NCBI GenBank assembly: GCA_024236015.1
Contig: JACKLK010000002.1
Location: 416,753 to 480,752 of the forward strand
Length of the DNA: 64,000 nucleotides
Source of the DNA: Rhodoferax sp.
GTDB lineage: Bacteria > Pseudomonadota > Gammaproteobacteria > Burkholderiales > Burkholderiaceae_C
Direction: 5' to 3'
Position numbers and translations under genes: made by a program. Positions 44,121 to 54,100 of the stretch are shown here, piece by piece. Positions within the stretch are counted from its first letter, which is position 1. Every line of letters begins with the position of its first letter. Under the pieces are notes generated by a model. It was not told the DNA's origin. It searched no databases and saw only the letters and a list, made by a program, of their open reading frames with translations.

Positions 44121-44177
44121 ACCCGGTGCGGGGTGCTGGTTCATGATGAACGATTCGATCCATCGCAAGGACCTTCC

Positions 44178-46586
44178 ATGCCCGACACCCGTTACATCCG
44201 CTGGTTCAAGGAACTCTCGCTCGACGACCTGGGCCTGGTGGGGGGCAAGAATGCCTCGCTGGGCGAGATGTTCCAGCAGCTCACGCCGCTGGGCGTGCGG
44301 ATTCCCGATGGATTCGCGGTCACGGCGCAGGCGTATCGCGATGCGCTCGACGCCGCCGGAGCCTGGCCCGAATTGCACCAGCTGCTCGACAAGCTGGACA
44401 AGACCGACACCGACGCCTTGTCGCGCGCCGGCGCCCGGGCGCGCGAGATCGTCTATGGCGCCGGCATGCCGGCCGCCGTGGAGCGGCAGCTGCGCGAAGC
44501 CTGGCGCGAGCTCAAGGCCCAGGTCGGTGGCGACCTGAGCGTGGCGGTACGCAGCTCGGCCACGGCCGAGGACCTTCCCAATGCCAGTTTCGCCGGGCAA
44601 CACGACACCTACCTGAACGTGCACGGCGAGGAGATGCTGATCGACGCCGTCAAGCGCTGCCAGGCCTCCTTGTTCACCGACCGGGCCATTTCCTACCGCA
44701 CCGACAACGGCTTCGATCACTTCAAGGTGTTCCTGTCGGTGGCGGTGATGCAGATGGTGCGCAGCGACCGCGCCTCGGCCGGCGTGATGTTCACCATCGA
44801 CACCGAGTCCGGCCATCCGGACGTGGTGTTCATCACCGGCGCCTGGGGCCTGGGCGAGAACGTGGTGCAGGGTGCGGTCGACCCGGACGAGTTCTACGTG
44901 CACAAGCCCACCTATGCGCTGGGTTATCGCAGCGTGTTGCGCAAGACCCTGGGCGAGAAACAGGTGCACATGGTGTACGCGCCCGGACGTACCCGGGAGC
45001 CGGTGGTGAACAAGCCCACGCCGCGGGCCGACCGCAAGCGGTATTGCCTCAGCGACGAGGATGTGCTCGAGCTGGCCGGTGCGGCGATCAAGATCGAGGA
45101 CCACTACAGCCAACGCGCCGGCACGCGGCGCGCGATGGACATCGAGTGGGCCAAGGACGGCCCGGACGGCGCCTTGTTCATCGTGCAGGCACGGCCCGAG
45201 ACGGCGATCTCGCAGCGCCGCGCGATGCAGATCGAGGAATACGTGCTGGACGGCACCGGTACCGTCCGGGCCCTGGGCAGGGCCGTCGGCGCCAAGATCG
45301 CCAGCGGCAAGGTCCGGGTGGTGACCGACGGCCATCACCTGTCGGCGTTCCGGCCCGGCGAGGTGTTGGTGGCCGACACCACGACGCCCGACTGGGAGCC
45401 GGTCATGAAGACGGCCGCCGCCATCGTCACCAACCGCGGCGGGCGCACCTGCCATGCGGCCATCGTCGCGCGCGAGCTCGGCATTCCGGCGGTGGTGGGG
45501 GCCGAACACGCGAGCGAGGTGCTCAAGGACGGTGAAACGGTGACGGTGTCCTGCGCCGAAGGCGCGGCCGGCAAGGTGTATGCGGGCAAGGTGGCGTTCC
45601 ACAAGACCGTCACCGACCTGACCGGACTCAAGCGCCCGGCCACCGAGATCATGGTCAACCTGGGCAATCCGGAGCTGGCGTTCCAGGTCAGCCAGATGCC
45701 GTGTGACGGCGTGGGACTGGCACGCATGGAGTTCATCATCAACGAACACATCAAGGTGCACCCGATGGCGGTGCTGCATCCGGAGCGCATCCAGGATGTT
45801 GCCGAACGCGAGAAGGTGCTGGCCCTGTCCGCCGGCTACAAGGACGGGCGCAGTTATTTCGTCGAGCGCCTGGCCGAAGGCGTGGGCACGATCGCGGCGG
45901 CGTTTTATCCGCGCCCGGTCATCGTGCGCCTGTCGGACTTCAAGAGCAACGAATACGCGGCGCTGATGGGCGGGCGCGACTTCGAGCCGCACGAGGAGAA
46001 CCCGATGCTCGGCTTTCGCGGTGCCGCGCGTTACGTGCACCCGGCCTATGCCGAGGGGTTTGCGCTCGAGTGCGAGGCCATGCTGCGCGTGCGCGAGACC
46101 ATGGGCCTGACCAACCTCAAGCTGATGGTGCCGTTCTGCCGCCGACTGGACGAGGCGCGCCAGGTGCTCGCCGCCATGGCCAGCCACGGACTGGAGCGTG
46201 GCGAGAACGGCCTGGAGGTCTACGTGATGTGCGAGATCCCCAACAACGTGCTGTTGATCGACGAGTTCGCCGAATTGTTCGACGGCTTCTCCATCGGCTC
46301 CAACGACCTGACCCAGCTCACGCTGGGCGTGGACCGCGACAGCGCCATCGTCGCCGAATCCTTCGACGAGCAGGACGAAGGCATGCGCCGCATCCTGAAG
46401 ATGGCGGTCGAGGGCGCCAAGCGCAACCAGCGCCACAGCGGCATCTGCGGCCAGGCGCCGTCGGACCACATCGAGGTGGCGCGTTACCTCGTGGAGCTGG
46501 GCATCGACAGCATCAGCCTGACGCCGGACCGGGTGTTGAAGACCATGCAGGTGGTGCAGGAGATCGAGGCGGCGCGATCGAATTGA
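44178..46586 (+). CDS. ppsA: Phosphoenolpyruvate synthase
   Basis: An 802-residue cytoplasmic enzyme that converts pyruvate and ATP to phosphoenolpyruvate, AMP and phosphate in gluconeogenesis. The N-terminal ATP-grasp domain has DLGLVGGKNASLGEMFQQL and RSSATAEDLPNASFAGQHDTYLN; the central phosphohistidine domain has GGRTCHAAIVARELGIPAVVG (catalytic His); the C-terminal PEP/pyruvate barrel has VMCEIPNNVLL, GSNDLTQLTLGVDRDS and GICGQAPSDH (catalytic Cys). Length is normal. ATG 44178 has AAGGA about seven bases upstream. In many betaproteobacteria ppsA is divergent from ppsR, its regulatory kinase; here the divergent gene is a protease instead. Confidence 0.95.
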   Translation: MPDTRYIRWFKELSLDDLGLVGGKNASLGEMFQQLTPLGVRIPDGFAVTAQAYRDALDAAGAWPELHQLLDKLDKTDTDALSRAGARAREIVYGAGMPAAVERQLREAWRELKAQVGGDLSVAVRSSATAEDLPNASFAGQHDTYLNVHGEEMLIDAVKRCQASLFTDRAISYRTDNGFDHFKVFLSVAVMQMVRSDRASAGVMFTIDTESGHPDVVFITGAWGLGENVVQGAVDPDEFYVHKPTYALGYRSVLRKTLGEKQVHMVYAPGRTREPVVNKPTPRADRKRYCLSDEDVLELAGAAIKIEDHYSQRAGTRRAMDIEWAKDGPDGALFIVQARPETAISQRRAMQIEEYVLDGTGTVRALGRAVGAKIASGKVRVVTDGHHLSAFRPGEVLVADTTTPDWEPVMKTAAAIVTNRGGRTCHAAIVARELGIPAVVGAEHASEVLKDGETVTVSCAEGAAGKVYAGKVAFHKTVTDLTGLKRPATEIMVNLGNPELAFQVSQMPCDGVGLARMEFIINEHIKVHPMAVLHPERIQDVAEREKVLALSAGYKDGRSYFVERLAEGVGTIAAAFYPRPVIVRLSDFKSNEYAALMGGRDFEPHEENPMLGFRGAARYVHPAYAEGFALECEAMLRVRETMGLTNLKLMVPFCRRLDEARQVLAAMASHGLERGENGLEVYVMCEIPNNVLLIDEFAELFDGFSIGSNDLTQLTLGVDRDSAIVAESFDEQDEGMRRILKMAVEGAKRNQRHSGICGQAPSDHIEVARYLVELGIDSISLTPDRVLKTMQVVQEIEAARSN

Positions 46587-46592
46587 CGAAGC

Positions 46593-47396
46593 TCACGCCG
46601 CACCGGCGTTCGGCTTGTCGCTTGCGGGTTTGCACATGCCGATGGACTCGCACGCAAAGGTGTAGATGCGATCCGTGGCGTCGATGTACCCGTCCACGAT
46701 CTCGAGTGCGACCCGAACGGCGGCCATCGCCTTCGGATGAACCAGGTCGAACAATTCGCCGACCCACGCGGGGGCTTCGCTCGGCGCGTCCAGCATGTCG
46801 ATGCAGGCCTGGGTCACCGGCACCGGTGCTCCGGTCTGTACCGGGATGGGGGCTTGCAGTTCCTCTGCCGTGATACCGAATTCGTCGGCCAAGGCGCGAA
46901 GCGCCTGCGCGGCCTCGGGGCTGTTGTCGATCGGCGCGATACCCGGGAGGTCTGTCACGGCTTGCGCGTCGAGGTACGGAACCCCCAGATGTGCGAGCAC
47001 GGCGCTCAGCGCGAGTTTGCACAGCTGCTTGCAGGTCTTGCACGAGAAATTCTTTCGCAGGGCGCCGGCTTCCCGCTTGAAGAAGGCGACGGTGACACGA
47101 ACCGCCGCCTTGCCGGCGCTGGTGATGCGGAGCGCCAGTTCTTCTGTGCCTTCGGCCAGCGCCAGGAAGCGGAGTTTCACGCGCGCCAGTCGGGAGAGTT
47201 CATCGCGTGCATCGATCGCCAGCGGTTCGAGCCGGACATCGAGCCCTGCATCACCTGTCGCCGCTTCCATCATCACGACCGCATGCGTGGCGCCGTCGGG
47301 GACGGCATATACATGTTCGAATGCGGCGGTCGCGGTGACTTCGCCTTCGGCGCTGAATACCGTCGCTGATCCGTCCGAGATGGCGCTGTGCTTCAT
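46593..47396 (-). CDS. Hypothetical protein with CxxCxxxC motif
   Basis: A 267-residue protein that I do not recognise. Residues 1-108 look like a beta-sandwich domain without signal peptide. A basic link then leads to FSCKTCKQLCK (Cys119, Cys122, Cys126) at the start of a hydrophobic helix. The C-terminal half is mostly helical with a Pro-rich linker (PIPVQTGAPVPV) and ends with another Cys pair (FACESIGMC). The cysteines could bind metal or form disulfides. ATG 47396 has GGAG nine bases upstream. The stop is six bases from the ppsA stop on the other strand. Three 12-bp tandem repeats lie just upstream of the gene, between it and the kinase-like gene on the same strand. Confidence 0.65.
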   Translation of the reverse strand: MKHSAISDGSATVFSAEGEVTATAAFEHVYAVPDGATHAVVMMEAATGDAGLDVRLEPLAIDARDELSRLARVKLRFLALAEGTEELALRITSAGKAAVRVTVAFFKREAGALRKNFSCKTCKQLCKLALSAVLAHLGVPYLDAQAVTDLPGIAPIDNSPEAAQALRALADEFGITAEELQAPIPVQTGAPVPVTQACIDMLDAPSEAPAWVGELFDLVHPKAMAAVRVALEIVDGYIDATDRIYTFACESIGMCKPASDKPNAGAA

Positions 47397-47430
47397 GGTT
47401 CACTCCGTCGGGCGCCGCCGGCATGCGTCG

Positions 47431-47466
47431 CCATCACCGGCGCCATCACCGGCGCCATCACCGTCG
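47431..47466. repeat. Three 12-bp tandem repeats upstream of the Cys-motif gene
   Basis: CCATCACCGGCG occurs twice perfectly and a third time with one change (CCATCACCGTCG). They lie 35-70 bases upstream of the start codon of the 46593-47396 gene, where spaced regulator sites or slippage-prone promoter repeats could affect expression. Confidence 0.75.
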
Positions 47467-47483
47467 GCATTTTCCCCGAACGT

Positions 47484-47984
47484 TCAGGTACGGACCTCTT
47501 GCTCATGCACTTGTACGTCGAATCCCTCAGCGGGCGTGGGCGGTTCGAACAGCGACGTGATCTGCATGAAGGTGGCTTCGTCGAGTACGTGCGACCCCTC
47601 CGGGCGTTCCGTGTTGCGCCGGGCGATGCGATCCAGGCACCACGCGTTGCCGGCGCTGAGGTAATGCAGCGTGTGTGCCGATCGCGCCTGCTCGATGATG
47701 GATCGGAACCATTGGCGCGATCGAACCGTGTTGGCGGGAAAGTCCAGAACCACCGATCGATGGGCCAGCATGTCGATGACCAGCGGTTGCACGACCTGCC
47801 TGATGCGGCGGGAGTATGTGAGGTAGTCGTCGAAGTCGCGCATCTCGTCCGGATACAGACGTGCGAGCCAGATGTCTTCGCTGATCAGGAAGGCGTCGTG
47901 TTGTGTGGCCAGTGTCCTGGACAAGGTGCTTTTCCCTGCCCCGGCCTTGCCGCACAAGAAATGCAAGCGTGTCGAGTGTGTCAT
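47484..47984 (-). CDS. Small P-loop ATPase/kinase
   Basis: A 166-residue protein with Walker A GKAGAGKST at residues 12-20 directly after a first beta-strand (LHFLC), a following ISEDIWLARLYPDE segment (like a kinase lid or acceptor loop) and VVLDFPANTVRSRQW as a Walker B-like strand. It resembles the AAA_33/zeta-toxin-like small-molecule kinases, which phosphorylate sugars, nucleotides or antibiotics. No substrate motif can be named. The upstream region has only a weak Shine-Dalgarno. It lies 87 bases upstream of the Cys-motif gene on the same strand. Confidence 0.7.
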   Translation of the reverse strand: MTHSTRLHFLCGKAGAGKSTLSRTLATQHDAFLISEDIWLARLYPDEMRDFDDYLTYSRRIRQVVQPLVIDMLAHRSVVLDFPANTVRSRQWFRSIIEQARSAHTLHYLSAGNAWCLDRIARRNTERPEGSHVLDEATFMQITSLFEPPTPAEGFDVQVHEQEVRT

Positions 47985-48171
47985 GGTTGTGCCGTGTGCG
48001 GGGTGAGTGGCGCTTGCCGCCGTGCGAACGGCAGCCAGCCGCCGTATCGTGCCATAGGCATCGATGCCCGTGCCGGCTGCGGCAACCAGCCCTGCGACAA
48101 GGCGCTACCATGATGCATCCAGCCTGCACCGGGCATGGCGTTGACGCCGACGCCCGATCCGCATCCCCCGC

Positions 48172-48858
48172 ATGCCAATGTCCCTCGACCTGCAAGTCCT
48201 CTCCGCCTTCACGCTGCTGTGGCTGGCCATCGTGCCCACGCCGGGGCCGAATGCCTTGCTGGTGACGCATGTGGCGGTGACGCGCACGCCGGCGCATCTG
48301 GCTTATGCCATCGCCGGCAACGTCACGGGGATTGCGGTGCTGGCGGCGCTGGCCCTGGTCGGCTGGGCGGCGATCCTGCAGGCCTTTCCCTGGCTGCGCG
48401 TGGCGGTGAATGTCTTCGGCGGCGTGTACCTGATCTGGCTGGGCGCGCGCCTCGTGCAGCGGGCGTGGCGAAGCGGTGGCGGTGCCGCTGCGCCGCCGGC
48501 TGCCTCAAGGGACGAGAGCGCGGCGCTCATGCGCGGCGAACAGGACACCCCGGCAGACTACCGCCGCACCGCGCTGCTGGGCATGGTCACGGCCTTGTCG
48601 AATGCGCAGGCCATCCTGTTCATCACGTCGCTGTTTGCGTTGTCGGGTCTGTTGCGGGCCAATGCCGCCACCGCCTGTGTCGCCGTGCTCATCATCGTGG
48701 TCTGCAATGCGACGTATCTGGCGGCTCTGGGCTGGTTGTTCCGGCGTGAGCGGATGCGGGCCGGATATGCGCGGTATCGGCGTGTGCTCGAGGGCACGAT
48801 CGGCAGCCTGTTCCTGTTGTTCGGCGGGCGCCTGTTGTGGCGTGCGTTGGTGCGCTGA
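48172..48858 (+). CDS. LysE/RhtB-family amino-acid exporter
   Basis: A 228-residue inner-membrane protein with six hydrophobic segments. The family signature PTPGPNALLVTH lies in the first segment, followed by the second-helix region GNVTGIAVLAALALVGW and FGGVYLIWLGARL. Members export amino acids or homoserine lactone-type metabolites. A cytoplasmic loop (about residues 100-130) is longer and more charged than usual. ATG 48172 or 48178 could be the start. It is convergent with the small membrane protein at 48926. Confidence 0.85.
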   Translation: MPMSLDLQVLSAFTLLWLAIVPTPGPNALLVTHVAVTRTPAHLAYAIAGNVTGIAVLAALALVGWAAILQAFPWLRVAVNVFGGVYLIWLGARLVQRAWRSGGGAAAPPAASRDESAALMRGEQDTPADYRRTALLGMVTALSNAQAILFITSLFALSGLLRANAATACVAVLIIVVCNATYLAALGWLFRRERMRAGYARYRRVLEGTIGSLFLLFGGRLLWRALVR

Positions 48859-48874
48859 GGTCGGTGCGCCGACC
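48859..48874 (+). terminator. Hairpin directly after the LysE gene
   Basis: GGTCGG-TGCG-CCGACC is a perfect 6-bp stem beginning at the base after the stop codon. It lies between convergent genes and lacks a T-run. Confidence 0.45.
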
Positions 48875-48925
48875 ACGGGCGTTGCCGTGGGGCGCGGGTG
48901 TCGGCTCCGGCCGCCCCGCGTCACG

Positions 48926-49258
48926 TCAGCGCCGCGGCCGGTCGCTGTGCGACACCTCGAAACCGTCGGCCACGTAGGCCGGGCCTTTCATCAGCCAGAC
49001 GATCAGGCAGCCGATCGTGACCGTGAGCACCAGTGTCCAGACGAAGATGACCAGGCCGATCATCATGTAGTCGAAACGCTGGATCTCCCGCGCCAGCGCG
49101 GCGGCGGTGTCGGCCGTGAGCCACCAGCGCGCCGACAGCGCGACCAGCGCCGGCAGCAGCGTGCCGGCCAGCCACACGGTCGGCATCAGGCGCAGGATGC
49201 GCCATTCCAGGCCGGGCGGGCTGCGCCGGTAACCGGGGAGTTTGCGCAACCAGTTCAT
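48926..49258 (-). CDS. Hypothetical two-helix inner-membrane protein
   Basis: A 110-residue protein starting MNWLRKLPGYRRSPPGLEWR, with two clear membrane segments at about residues 24-44 and 64-89 and a short polar tail. The N-terminus is basic, so the in-positive rule puts it in the cytoplasm. I do not recognise a named family; similar short proteins occur as conserved hypotheticals in related genomes, which is a general expectation rather than a search result. ATG 49258 is chosen, since earlier codons are not hydrophobic or conserved-looking. Confidence 0.6.
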   Translation of the reverse strand: MNWLRKLPGYRRSPPGLEWRILRLMPTVWLAGTLLPALVALSARWWLTADTAAALAREIQRFDYMMIGLVIFVWTLVLTVTIGCLIVWLMKGPAYVADGFEVSHSDRPRR

Positions 49259-49442
49259 GGATTCCATCTTACGCCCGTGGCGCAACCGGCGTCGGGTACC
49301 GGGTCATGCGGCCGGTGCATGTGTCTGGCAAGGCGGCCGGGATCGGTGCGAGCGGGTACAGTCGGCTCCAGCCCGCCGCGCCGCGCCGCGAACGGCATGA
49401 TGCCCGCACGCGGGCGCGGGTCGAACCAGCCAGCAGCACCGG

Positions 49443-50381
49443 ATGCCACCACCTCCACCACCTCCACCCACGAACCAGGCCGCGGCTGTCGCCGCCGGCG
49501 CCGCGCCGCCGCCATCGGCGGCGTCGTCATCGTCGACCATCCGCGCCGTGCCCTGGATGGCCGGCTGGCTGGGCTTGATGGTCGTGATGGCCATCTCCGG
49601 CCGACAGGCAACGCGCGAACTCGATGTGTTCCAGGTCATGGAGGTGCGTTCGCTGATCGGCCTGCTGATGCTGGCGCCGCTGGTGCATGCCGCCGGCGGC
49701 CTGCGGGCCATGCGCACCGCGCGGCCTGGCCTGCACCTGGTGCGCAACACCGTGCATTACGGCGCCCAATATGCGTGGCTTTATGCGCTGACGCTGATTC
49801 CGCTGGCGCAACTGGTCGCGCTCGAATTCACGATGCCGATCTGGACCCTGCTGCTGGCCGCGGCGTTCCTGGGCGAGTCGCTCAACCGCTGGAAGGCCGC
49901 CGCGGTGGCCCTGGGCGTGATCGGGGTGGTGCTGATCGTGCGCCCGGCCCAGGCCGGCGTGAGCCCGGGGCAGGCCATTGCGCTGGCCGCGGCCGTCGGA
50001 TTCGCGGTGTCGCTGATCTTCGTCAAGCTGCTGACCCGCACCGAAGACGCGACCCGCATCATGTTCTGGATGCTGGTCGTGCAGTCGGTGCTCGGCGCCT
50101 GGCCGGCGCTGGCGACCTGGCGCTGGCCGTCGCCGGCGGTCTGGGGCTGGCTGGTCGTGATCGCGTTCTGCGGCACCTTCTCGCACTACTGCATGGTCCG
50201 CGCGATGCGCCACGCACAGGCGACGGTGATCGTGCCGATGGATTTCCTGCGCGTGCCGCTCACCGCGCTCGCCGGCTGGGCGATCTACGCCGAGCAGATC
50301 GACCTGTTGATGGTGGCGGGCACCGGGCTGATCCTGGCCGGCAACCTGCTGAACCTGCGACGCGTGCCGGCCCGGCGGTGA
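49443..50381 (+). CDS. EamA/DMT-family transporter
   Basis: A 312-residue inner-membrane protein with ten hydrophobic segments in two EamA repeats. It contains VRNTVHYGAQYAWLYALTLIPLAQL and LAAAFLGESLNRWKAAAVALGVIGVVLIVRP from the first repeat, and MVRAMRHAQATVIVPMDFLRVPLTALAGW from the second. Such transporters export metabolites or amino acids. The first 35 residues are unusual: a run of eight prolines and a Ser/Ala-rich stretch. They may be cytoplasmic, or the true start may be the later Met (about residue 39, WMAGWLG), so the N-terminus is uncertain. Confidence 0.85.
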   Translation: MPPPPPPPPTNQAAAVAAGAAPPPSAASSSSTIRAVPWMAGWLGLMVVMAISGRQATRELDVFQVMEVRSLIGLLMLAPLVHAAGGLRAMRTARPGLHLVRNTVHYGAQYAWLYALTLIPLAQLVALEFTMPIWTLLLAAAFLGESLNRWKAAAVALGVIGVVLIVRPAQAGVSPGQAIALAAAVGFAVSLIFVKLLTRTEDATRIMFWMLVVQSVLGAWPALATWRWPSPAVWGWLVVIAFCGTFSHYCMVRAMRHAQATVIVPMDFLRVPLTALAGWAIYAEQIDLLMVAGTGLILAGNLLNLRRVPARR

Positions 50382-50442
50382 GCGGGGCGTCCGGGTCCGG
50401 CCGACCGGCTGGCCGGCAACGGGTCGGCACCCGAACCGAGGG

Positions 50443-51114
50443 TCAGCGCTCGTCGACCGGTACGCTGCTTCCCGAGCCCGAGCCCGAGCCCGTCGCCGGC
50501 CATGCCGCGCGCAGCAAGCATGCGCAGCCGGCACCGGCGAGTGCGCCGCTCAGGTGTGCCGCGTTGACCACGTTGAAACCCCACAGCGGGTCGAAGGCCA
50601 GCGGTTGCGACCAGGCCGCCTCCGCCAGCAGCTTGAGCACCAGCGCCGCGAGCAACACGGCCGCGGCCATGCGCGATCCGGGGCGCCAGGCGTGCACGGC
50701 CAGCACCGCCAGCATCGCCATCAGCAGCCCGGACAGGCCGGCGTACCAGCGGACCTGGGGCCAGGCCGCCAGCGCCAGCGTGCCCAGCGGCCAGGCCAGC
50801 ACCACGGCCAGCGTGGCCGGCCATTGCGCACGCAGGAACATGCCGAGCACGGCGAGCACCAGCAGGCCGCCGAGATTGACCAGCAGATGGGCCGGCGACA
50901 GGTGCACCAGGCTGGCGGTCCACAACATCCACGGGTGCTGTTGCCAGGCCGATGCGTGCCACACCAGCGCCAGCGGGCGCGCGCTGGCCTGCGCGGCCAG
51001 GCTGGCCAGCACCAGCGCACTGCACAGGCCGGCCCAGGCCAGGTGACCGTCAGGCCCGCGCAGCGGGGGCTCCTGCCGCGGCGGGGTCGCCGATGGCCGG
51101 TGGGGTGTCGTCAT
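50443..51114 (-). CDS. Rhombosortase-like rhomboid-family intramembrane serine protease
   Basis: A 223-residue membrane protein with six to seven hydrophobic segments. The rhomboid dyad is visible: Ser128 in WYAGLSGL and His187 in NAAHLSGALAG; HLLVNLGGL (His76, Asn80) matches the oxyanion region. The compact size and the ASLVHLSPAHLLVNLGG segment resemble rhombosortase (RrtA), which cleaves GlyGly-CTERM tails. I see no GlyGly-CTERM protein in the window. It begins 65 bases before the end of the RND pump gene in another frame, so translation is probably coupled. The C-terminus is a Gly-Ser run made by a hexanucleotide repeat. Distinguishing rhombosortase from a general rhomboid needs a profile search. 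Confidence 0.75.
   Translation of the reverse strand: MTTPHRPSATPPRQEPPLRGPDGHLAWAGLCSALVLASLAAQASARPLALVWHASAWQQHPWMLWTASLVHLSPAHLLVNLGGLLVLAVLGMFLRAQWPATLAVVLAWPLGTLALAAWPQVRWYAGLSGLLMAMLAVLAVHAWRPGSRMAAAVLLAALVLKLLAEAAWSQPLAFDPLWGFNVVNAAHLSGALAGAGCACLLRAAWPATGSGSGSGSSVPVDER
50471..50488. repeat. (CCCGAG)3 hexanucleotide repeat
   Basis: Three perfect copies of a six-base unit near the 3' end of the rhomboid gene, coding the Gly-Ser tail. Expansion keeps the frame. Confidence 0.85.
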
Positions 51115-54100
51115 GGCGGCCGGGCCGGCGCTGCAGCCAGTGCAGCAGCCGGCGCCAGCCGTTGCCGACGTCGTCGATGTAGGTGAACACGGCCGGCACC
51201 ACCAGCAGGCTCAGCACGGTGGAGGTGATCAGGCCGCCGATGACGGCGATCGCCATCGGCGAGCGGAAGCTGGCGTCGGCCACGCCCAGGCCGAGCGCGA
51301 TCGGCATCATGCCCGCACCCATGGCCAGCGTGGTCATGACGATGGGCCGCGCCCGCTTGTGGCAGGCGTCGAGCAGGGCGTCGACGCGCGACAGGCCGTG
51401 GTCGCGCCGCGCGACGATGGCGTATTCGACCAGCAGGATGGAGTTCTTGGTCGCGATGCCCATCAGCATGATCAGGCCGATCAACGAGGGCATCGAGAAA
51501 CTCTTGCCGGCCAGCAGCAGCCCGACGAAGGCGCCGCCCAGCGACAGCGGCAACGCGCACAGGATGGTCACGGGGTGCAGGAAGTCCTTGAACAGCAGCA
51601 CCAGCACGATGTAGATGCAGAGCACGCCGGTCAGCATGGCCAGGCCGAAGCTGGCGAACAGCTCGCCCATGACCTCGGCGTCGCCGATCTCGATGATCTT
51701 GACTCCGGGCGGCAGCTGCTTGACGGCCGGCAGTTTCTCGACCTGCGCCTTGACGTCGCCCAGCGGCAGACCCGAGAGTTCGATCTCGAAGTTGACGTTG
51801 CGCGCCCGGTCGTAGCGGTCGATCACGGCCGGCCCGCCGGTCATCTCGAGCGTTGCGACCTGGCCCAGCATGACCGGCCCGCGCGTGCCCGGCACCGCCA
51901 GTCGTTCGAGCAGCGCCAGGTTGCCGCGCGCCGAATCCTGCAGCCGTACGACGATCGGCACCTGGCGTTGCGACAGGTTGAGCTTGGGCAGGGCGACGTC
52001 GTAGTCACCCAGCGTGGCGATGCGCAAGGTGTCGCCGATCGCGGCGCTGCTCACGCCCAGGTCGGCGGCCCGTGCGAAGTCCGGGCGCACCGCGATCTCG
52101 GGCCGGATCAGGCTGGCGCTCGAGGCCACGCTGCCCAGGCCGGGAATGGTGCGCAGGTCGTTTTCGACCGCCAGCGCGGCCTTTTGCAGCGCCACCGGAT
52201 CGTCGCCGGTCAGCACCAGGATGTATTTCTCGCCCGAGCCGCCCAGGCCGACCTTGCTGCGTGCGCCGGGCAGGCGCTCGAGCGCGGCGCGCATGTTGTT
52301 CTCGATGCCCTGCTTGCGCGGCCGGGTGCCGCGTTCGGTCAGCTTCACGGTCAGCGTGGCCTTGCGCACCTCGCCCGAACCCTGGGGCGCGAACGGGTCG
52401 GCGCCGGCCGTGCCGCCGCCGATCGTCGTATAGACGCCCTTGACATGCTCCACGCCGGTGACCAGCAGGCGCGCCTGCTCGGCGGCGCGCAGCGTCTGCT
52501 GCAGGGTCGATCCCGGCGGCAGTTCCAGGTAGACCTGGGTCTGCGAGTTGTCGTCCGGCGGGATGAAGCCGGTGGGCAGCAGCGGGATCAGCGCCACCGA
52601 GCCGAAGAAGAACGCGGTGGCGCCGAGCATGGTCAGGAAGCGATGCCGCAGGCACCACGCGGCCATGCGCATGTACAGCTTCATCCAGCCCGGTTCCTTG
52701 TGCTCGCCCTTGATCGGCTTGAGGATGTAGGCCGCCATCATCGGCGTGAGCATGCGCGCCACGACCAGCGAGGCCACGACGGCCAGCGAGGCGGTCCAGC
52801 CGAACTGCTTGAAGAACTTGCCGGCCACGCCGCTCATGAAGGCCGTGGGCAGGAACACCGCGACCAGCGTGAAGGTGGTGGCGATCACCGCCAGGCCGAT
52901 CTCGTCGGCCGCTTCCATCGCGGCCTGGTACGGTGTCTTGCCCATGCGCAGGTGGCGCACGATGTTCTCGACCTCGACAATGGCGTCGTCGACCAGGATG
53001 CCGACCACCAGCGACAACGCCAGCAGCGTGATGACGTTGACGGAAAAACCCAGCAGGTACATGCCAGCAAAGGCCGGGATCACCGACAGCGGCAGCGCCA
53101 CCGCGGACACGAAGGTCGCGCGCACGTTGCGCAGGAACAGCCACACCACCAGCACCGCCAGCACCGCGCCTTCGTACAGCAGGTGCATGGAGCCGGTGTA
53201 TTCCTCCTGCACCGGCTCGACGAAGTTGAAGGACTCGGTGAGCTCGATGTCCGGATGCGCGGCCTGCAGTTCGGCCAATGCCTGCTGCACCGCCGCGCCC
53301 ACCGTGACCTCGCTCTCGCCCTTGCTGCGTGCGACCTCGAAACCCACCACCGGCTGGCCGTCGAGCAGGGCCGCGGCACGGGGCTCGGCGATGGTGTCGG
53401 AGACGGTGGCGACCTCGTCGAGCCGGATGCGCCGGCCGTCGGACAGCGCCAGCTGCAGGGCGCCGAGTTGCTGCGCCGTCTGCACCGTGGCGATGGTGCG
53501 CACCGGCTGCTCGCCGCCGCCCACGTCGACACGGCCGCCGGCGCTTTCCTGTTGCATCTGGCGCAGCTGGCGCGAGATGTCGGCGGCGGTGGCGCCCAAC
53601 GCCTGCAGCCGCATCGGATCGAGCGCCACGCGTACCTCGCGATTGACGCCGCCCACGCGGGTCACGCCGCCGACGCCGCGCACCGCCAGCAGCTTGCGCG
53701 TGACCTCGTTGTCGACGAACCAGGACAAGGCCTCGTCGTCCATGCCGGCGACGCCGGCGCGCGGGATCGAGCGCACCGTGAAGGCCAGCACCGGCTGCGC
53801 CGCCATGTCGAGCTTGTTGACGATCGGGTCGCGCAGGTCGCCAGGCAGGTCGCTGCGCACCTTGCTGACCGCCGAGCGCACGTCGTCGACCGCCTCCTGC
53901 ACCGGCTTCTCGAGCCGGAATTCGGCGGTGATGGTGACCGAGCCGTCCTGCACCTTGGTGTAGATGTGCTTGAGGCCTTGCACGGAGGCGATCGAGTTCT
54001 CGATCTTGCGTGCGACCTCGGTCTCGAGCTGGGCCGGCGCCGCGCCGGGCAGCTGCGCGCTGACGGTGACGGTGGGCAGGTCGATGTCCGGGAACTGCTG

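Noticed and set aside
49443..49545. Poly-proline N-terminus of the EamA transporter as a secretion or surface feature
   Set aside because: It precedes the first membrane helix of an inner-membrane transporter and may simply be untranslated if the later Met is the true start.
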